This document shows, in pieces, positions 58,247 through 64,000 of a stretch of 64,000 nt of DNA; the first letter of the stretch is position 1; every line of letters starts with the position of its first letter. The stretch is taken from contig OX359284.1 of the NCBI GenBank assembly GCA_947179155.2, forward strand, positions 9,736,432 through 9,800,431, written 5' to 3'. Below the pieces are notes generated by a model that saw nothing but the letters and a program-made list of their open reading frames with translations, was not told the DNA's origin and searched no databases. Made by a program: the position numbers and the translations under genes. The stretch comes from Hedera helix (taxonomy: Eukaryota; Streptophyta; Magnoliopsida; Apiales; Araliaceae).

Positions 58247-59056
58247 ATGGCTATAGGCGAGACGAGCGGAGCTCGAGAGGACGTGGTATTCATTGATATA
58301 CCAGTGGATACGCAGCAGTTTGTAGGGTATGCACCCGTTGCACCTGTAGCACCAGTAGGAGAGTCCGATCCGGAGGAGGATGATAGTAGGGATGCCGCGG
58401 AGCCCGTCAGGGGTGGGGTGATGAGGCCCTATAGTGAGGAGGAAACCGAATATGAGGATGAGGCCGATTCTGAGGATGACGAGCAGGAGGAGCCAGCAGA
58501 GTATGCTGATGGCATGGGCACTACTGCCAATGACATCATCGATACTTTGACTACGGCTAATGATGAGCTAGAGGAGAGGGTTCAGCACCTAGAGGAGCAG
58601 AACCAGATTCACCAGCAGACTGAGGAGCAGTATAAAGACGTAGCTTACATGTTCTCTGGTGAGAACATGGAACTTAAGGAGAAGATGGCCGAGTTGCAGG
58701 CCAAAATTCAGCAGTTGGAGAGCGCTGCACCTCCGTTGGGTCCTACTGTGCAGTAGCTGATGATCCAGAATAGTCAGCTAAGGCAGACGGTGGAGAGATT
58801 AGATGCTAGGGAGATGGCTAGTCAGACAGTTCTCCAGACAGTCAGGGCTGAGCTTGATAGGGAGAGAGTTGCTAGGGTCGACACCTTAGAATATGCTCTT
58901 GGCACTTCGTTTGATCGACTGAGGCGTCGGGTTAGGAGGCACCCTAGGGAGGCGGGTAACAGCAGACGCTGGATTCATCGCCGTACAGTGGAGGAGTTGG
59001 CCCAGCAGGCTTTACGCAGGGCTATTCGTAGGACTGTTCACCGCAACAGGCGGTGA
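58247..59056 (+). pseudogene. C3 pre-gag gene (exon 2), one in-frame stop
   Basis: 269 codons from the ATG after TTGTGTTGTAG (AG 58244-58245) to TGA at 59054-59056, with a single TAG at 58754-58756 where C2 has a CAG codon. Residues 30-85 are strongly acidic, about 95-170 and 175-210 are heptad-like and Gln/Glu/Leu-rich, and the last 50 are arginine-rich (R-R-A-I-R-R-T-V-H-R-N-R-R). A coiled-coil protein with a basic RNA- or DNA-binding tail is a reasonable guess. I recognise no family. Confidence 0.75.
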
Positions 59057-59095
59057 TTTATTATTGTTATCTTATTTGTATCTAAAAGTAGCGAG

Positions 59096-59267
59096 TCCCA
59101 CATTTTGTTTCTATTAGGGATGTTTCAGCTATTGTAAGCCTTTATATTTTTATGTATGCATAGGATGTCAGTTAGACCCCAACTTTTGTTCTGTTAGGGG
59201 GGGTTGATGGTTGTGAATCCTCACTTTTGTTCGTCAGAGGATAGTCGTTATTAGGCAACTTGTGCCT
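59096..59267 (+). ncRNA. Tandem TTTTGTT-loop stem-loops before gag, C3
   Basis: 59096-59120 (TCCC/GGGA), 59177-59200 (CCCCAAC/GTTAGGGG with one bulged A), 59217-59242 (ATCCTC/GAGGAT), 59253-59267 (AGGCA/TGCCT). The first three share the TTTTGTT loop. Confidence 0.55.
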
Positions 59268-59453
59268 TGAGCGTTTATAGAAGTATGTCACTTGTTGAGT
59301 CTGTACTAAAACATTGGTATATGAATATAAATGCATTTACTTCCTTGTTTAAATCAAATATGCTTGATATATAGTTTAAATTTAAATGTTAATTTGGCTA
59401 ACATAATGTGTAGAACTATAAGCATAAGTCTAAGATTTGCTCTTTAGCAGATC
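59268..59453 (+). other. Non-coding spacer before C3 gag
   Basis: AT-rich. It ends in acceptor-like TTGCTCTTTAGCAG (AG 59449-59450), three bases before the gag ATG. Confidence 0.5.
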
Positions 59454-60500
59454 ATGCCAAGAGGTAGACCACGCAATCAACGTATCCCAGAGTCAGTGAG
59501 TGAGGTTGGGGATCAACCCAATCCTATGAGGATGTTTGCAGAAATGCTGGCGGAAGCCATGCAAACTAGACCCCCACCAGTGGTAGTACAACCAGCACCG
59601 CAGCCAGCGCCGCACTTGGCAAACTTTAAGGACTTCAAACTGGTTGGACCACCGGAGTTTCAGGGAACTCTAAACCCGATCGAAGCACAGACTTGGATCG
59701 AGGAAATGGAGAAGGTGTTTGAGGTCGCTAGGGTGGCCGAAGCACAGAAGACTAGTTTCGCTACCTTCATGATGAAGGGGGAGGCGAACTACTGGTGGAA
59801 GGCCAACAAGGGCCGTGCGGGAGAAGGCGTCATCACCTGGGCACGCTTTAAGGAAATGTTTCTGGAAAACTATTTTCCAGAAAGCATGCAGCAAGAAATG
59901 GAGGTGAAATTCCTCGAGCTAAAACAGGGGAGTATGTCTGTGGCCGAGTATGCGGCCAAGTTTAATGAGTTGGCAAGGTTTGCAACTCATCAAGTGGATA
60001 CGGAAGCTAGGAAGGCTCGGAGGTTTGAGCTGGGACTGAAGCCGTGGGTGTACCGTTCTGTAGCGGTATTAAAAATCAAGAGCTTTGCAGAACTATTGGA
60101 AAGGGCAATCATTGCAGAGGGTGGCAGTGAGGCCCTGGCTAAATTCAACCAGGAGAGGAAGAAAGGTCATAAAGGACAGAAGACGGGGAGCAGTGGAGGC
60201 AGCAACCCTAATAAACGAAAGTGGAATGAGAGTCAATCGTCCGGAGGTAACAAATCTGGAGGAGAGGCTAAGAAAGTAGGCAAATGCAACAATTGTGGTA
60301 AGAACCACACGGGCGAATGCTTGAAAGGGAAGAGTGTTTGCTATAGCTGCGGACAGCCAGGGCACATGGCTCCACAATGCCCGAAGAAGATGAAGGGAGT
60401 ATGTTTCTCCTGTGGAGCAACCGATCATCATGCCAAGGACTGCCCAAAGAGGAAGGGAGACGCTGGGAGTGGCAACAGAGGCAACAACAGCAACAACAAC
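59454..60500 (+). pseudogene. gag: C3 Gag domain
   Basis: Basic start, a capsid core with G-P-P-E-F, W-I-E-E-M and E-A-N-Y-W-W, then three zinc knuckles (60285-60450) and an Asn-rich linker encoded by CAA/AAC repeats. Forms the particle and binds RNA in this family. Confidence 0.9.
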
Positions 60501-62183
60501 AATAACAACAACAACAACAGGCTGAGCATTGGAGGGCCAGCCAGTCAGGCCAACCGACCCATAGCGCGCACCTTCAACATGACTGTGCAGGATGCGGTCG
60601 ACTCCAAGGACGTGGTGTCAGGTATCATCCCGATCAATGATATTAATGCATATGTATTGTTTGATTCGGGTGCTACCTGCTCATTTGTTTCTGAAGATTT
60701 TGCTAAGAGATTAGATTTACCTCAAGAAAAGCTAGAACACCCTATGAACGTAGAAGTAGCAAACAAAGAAATCATTCCCGTAGACTACATTCATAAGAAC
60801 TGTTGTGCTGAATTACGAGGGTTTAGAATTAACGTAGATTTGATACCGATTCGTCTGGGGGAGTTTGATGTAATCCTAGGGATGGATTGGCTATCGAGTC
60901 ACGGGGCGGTTATTGACTGTAAGAAGAAGTGTGTGCACTTATTGACTCCGAATAAGTCCAAAGTTATATTTTACGGTAGTAAATCGCCGAGACAATCAAG
61001 TTGTCTGACGATGATGCAAGCACGAAAGTTGCTCAGGAAAGGGTGCGTAGGTTATTTGGCTCATGTGGTCGATACTCAACGTGTCGAGGGCGAACTGAGT
61101 CAGATACCTGTTGTACGGGAATTCGCTGATGTTTTCCCAGAAGAGATTCCGGGGTTACCGCCGGACAGAGAAGTGGAGTTTGTTATTGATTTGGTACCGG
61201 GGACCGCACCGATATCAAAGGCGCCGTATCGTATGGCACCAGTAGAAATGAAAGAATTGATGGTTCAGCTGCAGGAACTGTTAGATAAAGGTTACATCAG
61301 ACCAAGCGTGTCACCATGGGGAGCGCCGGTTCTGTTTGTAAAGAAGAAGGATGGTTCGATGAGGCTTTATATTGATTACCGGGAGTTGAACAAGGTCACC
61401 ATTAAGAATAGATATCCGCTGCCCAGAATTGATGATCTGTTTGATCAACTCAAGGGAGCGAAATACTTTTCGAAAATAGATTTGAGGACGGGTTATCATC
61501 AACTGAAGGTGAGGGAGGAGGATATCCCGAAAACGGCATTCAGAACTCGTTATGGTCATTTCGAGTTTCTAGTGATGTCATTTGGACTGACGAATGCACC
61601 AGCGGCATTCATGGATATGATGAACAGAGTGTTCAAGCAGTACTTGGACAAGTTCGTGGTCGTATTCATTGATGACATATTGGTGTATTCGAAGACGGAG
61701 GAAGAACATGCAGAACACTTACGGATCGCATTGGAGGCTTTGAGAAGGGAGAAGCTGTACGCTAAGTTTTCGAAGTGTGAATTTTGGTTGCAGAGGGTGC
61801 AGTTTCTAGGTCATGTTATCGACAAAGACGGTGTTTCGGTGGATCCAGCGAAGGTGGAGGCAGTTATCAATTGGGAACAACCGAAGACGCCGACTGAGAT
61901 CAGGAGTTTCTTAGGGTTAGCGGGGTATTATCGGAGATTCATTCAGGATTTTTCGAAGATAGCATCACCGTTGACCAATCTTACCCGAAAGACGGTGAAG
62001 TTTGTTTGGTCGGAGAAGTGCGAGGAAAGTATTATGGAGTTGAAAAAGAGGTTGAGCCAGGCACCAGTGTTGGCTTTACCGGACGACACGGGAGGGTTCG
62101 TAGTGTACAGTGATGCGTCACACAAGGGTCTTGGTTGTGTGCTAATGCAACACGGCAAGGTCATTGCGTATGCGTCACGTTAG

Positions 62184-63998
62184 TTAAAGGATTATGAGAA
62201 GGGTTACCCGACTCATGACCTGGAGTTAGCAGCGGTAGTTTTTGCCCTGAAAATTTGGAGGCACTACCTATATGGCGAGAAGTGTGAGATATATACAGAC
62301 CACAAAAGTCTGAAATATATCTTCACTCAAAAGGAGTTGAATATGAGGCAGCGTCGATGGTTAGAATTGATCAAAGACTACGACTGTGAGATTCTGTACC
62401 ATCCAAGCAAGGCCAATGTAGTAGCAGATGCCTTGAGCAGAAAAGGCAGGGAGAAGTTGTTGAAGCTAACAAATCAGGAAGAGTTGGTGAGAGATTTTGA
62501 ACGTTTGGAGTTGGAGATCAAATATCCGATGGAGCCAGACGAGAAGTTATTTACAATATCAGCAAACCCGACCTTATTAGACAAGATCAAAGAGGCTCAG
62601 GAAAAGGATGAAGATTGTGATAGTATTAAGAAGCGACTTGCTGAAGGCGAGGAGCTTAAGTACAAGATTGATAGCACAGGGTTGCTAAGGTTTGAAGGGA
62701 GAGTCTGGGTACCATTAGATCCGGAGCTTCGGGAAGAGATTCTTCAGGAAGCTCACAGTACAAGGTACTCAGTACATCCTGGGAGTACGAAGATGTATCA
62801 GGATTTAAGGAAATATTTTTGGTGGCCGAATATGAAGAAGGAAGTGGCAGAATGTGTCAGTCGATGTCTGACATGCCAGCAGGTTAAAGCAGAGCATCAG
62901 CGGCCGAGCGGACTGCTTCAACCACTAGAGATTCCCGAGTGGAAGTGGGAGCACATCACGATGGATTTTGTGGTGGGTTTGCCACCGACACATAAAGGTT
63001 TGGACGCCATCTGGGTAATAGTGGATCGTCTGACCAAGTCAGCTCATTTTCTACCTATCAGAATACGGTACAATCTGGAGCAGTTAGCGAAGCTCTATGT
63101 GAAGGAGATAGTGTCACGACATGGAGTACCGGTGTCGATTGTGTCCGACAGAGATCCGCGCTTCACGTCAAATTTTTGGAAAAGTCTGCAAGCAAGGATG
63201 GGTACACAGTTGAGGTTGAGTACAGCATACCATCCTCAAACTGACGGCCAGAGCGAGCGAACGATTCAGACCTTGGAGGATATGCTCCGAGCGGTCGTGA
63301 TGGACCTAAAGGGCAGTTGGGATGACCATTTGCCATTGGTGGAGTTCGCTTACAATAACAGCTACCACGCTAGTATCGGTATGCCACCATACGAAGCGCT
63401 TTATGGAAGAAAATGTCGAACACCGTTGTGTTGGGACGAGGTCGGTGAACGAAGAATGCTTGGACCTGAAATGGTGCAGCAGACTGCAGACACAGTACAA
63501 CTTATTAGGAATCGACTGGTAGCAGCTCAAGATCGTCAAAAGAAGTACGCAGATTTGCATCGCCAAAAGCGGGACTTCGACGTGGGCAGTTTCGTATTTC
63601 TGAAGGTATCTCCCTGGAAGGGGAAGATCCGTTTTGGTAAGAAGGGCAAGCTGAGCCCTAGGTTCATAGGACTGTTCGAAATCTTGAGGCGAGTCGGTGA
63701 AGTGGCGTACGAGGTAGCATTACCTCCTGAACTGGAGTACATTCACAACGTGTTTCATGTGTCAGTGTTACGGCCATATAAACCGGACTACAAGCACGTT
63801 ATCTCCTATGAACCAATTCAAGTCGAGAAGGACTTATCATATGAAGAAGTTCCTGTTCAGATACTCGATAGGAAGGAACAGAAACTGAGGAATAAGATAA
63901 TTTATTCTGTCAAAGTACTTTGGAGAAATCACGCAATTGAAGAAGCTACGTGGGAACTAGAGGAAGAAATGAGAACGAATTACCCGTTTTTATTTGAG
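62184..63998 (+). pseudogene. C3 RNase H end, integrase and chromodomain
   Basis: HHCC zinc finger (H-x6-H, C-L-T-C near 62750-62880). The catalytic triad is complete: D at 62964-62966, D at 63147-63149, E at 63255-63257, with exactly 35 residues between the second and third. A GPY/F-like region and a chromodomain (about 63830-63998, ending N-Y-P-F-L-F-E) follow. Chromodomains of this lineage are thought to steer integration to heterochromatin. The stop codon begins at 63999 and is cut by the edge. Confidence 0.9.
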
Positions 63999-64000
63999 TA

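Larger units (their letters stand above)
59454..64000 (+). pseudogene. gag-pol: C3 gag-pol polyprotein, one in-frame stop, runs off the window
   Basis: A single reading frame for Gag, protease, RT, RNase H, integrase and chromodomain. It is 909 codons to TAG at 62181-62183, then open to the edge (605 further codons, then TA). Landmarks: CCHC knuckles from residue 278, protease D-S-G at about 404, RT Y-I-D-Y-R-E-L at 641, F-I-D-D at 740, RNase H S-D-A-S at about 887. The TAG replaces CAG of an R-Q-L-K motif kept in A. Apart from this one stop the polyprotein looks complete, so this is the best-preserved copy here. Confidence 0.95.

Noticed and set aside
59454..64000. Endogenous pararetrovirus (caulimovirus-like) origin
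   Set aside because: LTRs, PPT/PBS, integrase with DD35E and a chromodomain are present, and there is no movement protein.

Overview
This window is plant nuclear heterochromatin, most likely from a flowering plant. It is AT-rich and contains no recognisable host gene. Almost every base can be assigned to nested LTR retrotransposons. Most belong to the Ty3/gypsy chromovirus (Tekay/Del-like) group: very long LTRs of 3.1-3.9 kb with TG...CA ends, 5-bp target-site duplications (TSDs), a primer binding site (PBS) matching initiator tRNA-Met (TGGTATCAGAGC), a Gag-PR-RT-RH-IN order and a C-terminal chromodomain. All lineage names are from family knowledge and by-eye comparison, because no searches were run.

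Layout. 1-659: end of a minus-strand family-B element (3' LTR, polypurine tract (PPT), internal DNA). 660-13993: complete minus-strand element A with TSD ATTAC, two long LTRs, a broken gag-pol and an intact pre-gag ORF. 14000-28940: remains of family B, with two solo LTRs (B1, TSD ACAAC; B2, TSD TCTGA) inserted into the internal region of an element whose 5' LTR is B3. 28941-43130: an old gag fragment (F) broken by solo LTR C1 (TSD GAACC) and by a second B solo LTR, which is itself split by the 5'-half element C2. 43130-50342: truncated B5 LTR and a small Athila-like deletion derivative E. 50343-53936: 5' end of element D (LTR, PBS, gag start). 54117-64000: element C3, plus strand, with 5' LTR, PBS, pre-gag gene and gag-pol up to the chromodomain. 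The pol stop codon and the 3' LTR lie past the right edge.

Most interesting signal. Elements A, C2 and C3 share an unusual 5' organisation. A conserved coding sequence lies between the PBS and gag (acidic N-terminus, coiled coil, and in family C an arginine-rich C-terminus). Its first exon appears to lie inside the LTR. In all A and C LTRs a 19-20 codon ORF (pattern M-S-x-S-F/Y-T-x-x-F-G-x-R/K-R/K-K/R) ends in phase 2 at a GT splice donor. About 3.07 kb downstream an AG lies one base before the pre-gag ATG, and joining the two keeps the frame open. The predicted intron removes most of the LTR and the PBS, so the spliced mRNA could not be a reverse-transcription template. Two sets of stem-loops flank the pre-gag ORF, several supported by compensatory base changes. 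A second LTR acceptor carries its branch-point-like CTCAY in a small conserved hairpin in families A, B and C, and D has a loopless palindrome there. I regard this combined splice and RNA-structure system as the main candidate for something undescribed. It rests on sequence comparison within this window and needs RNA evidence.
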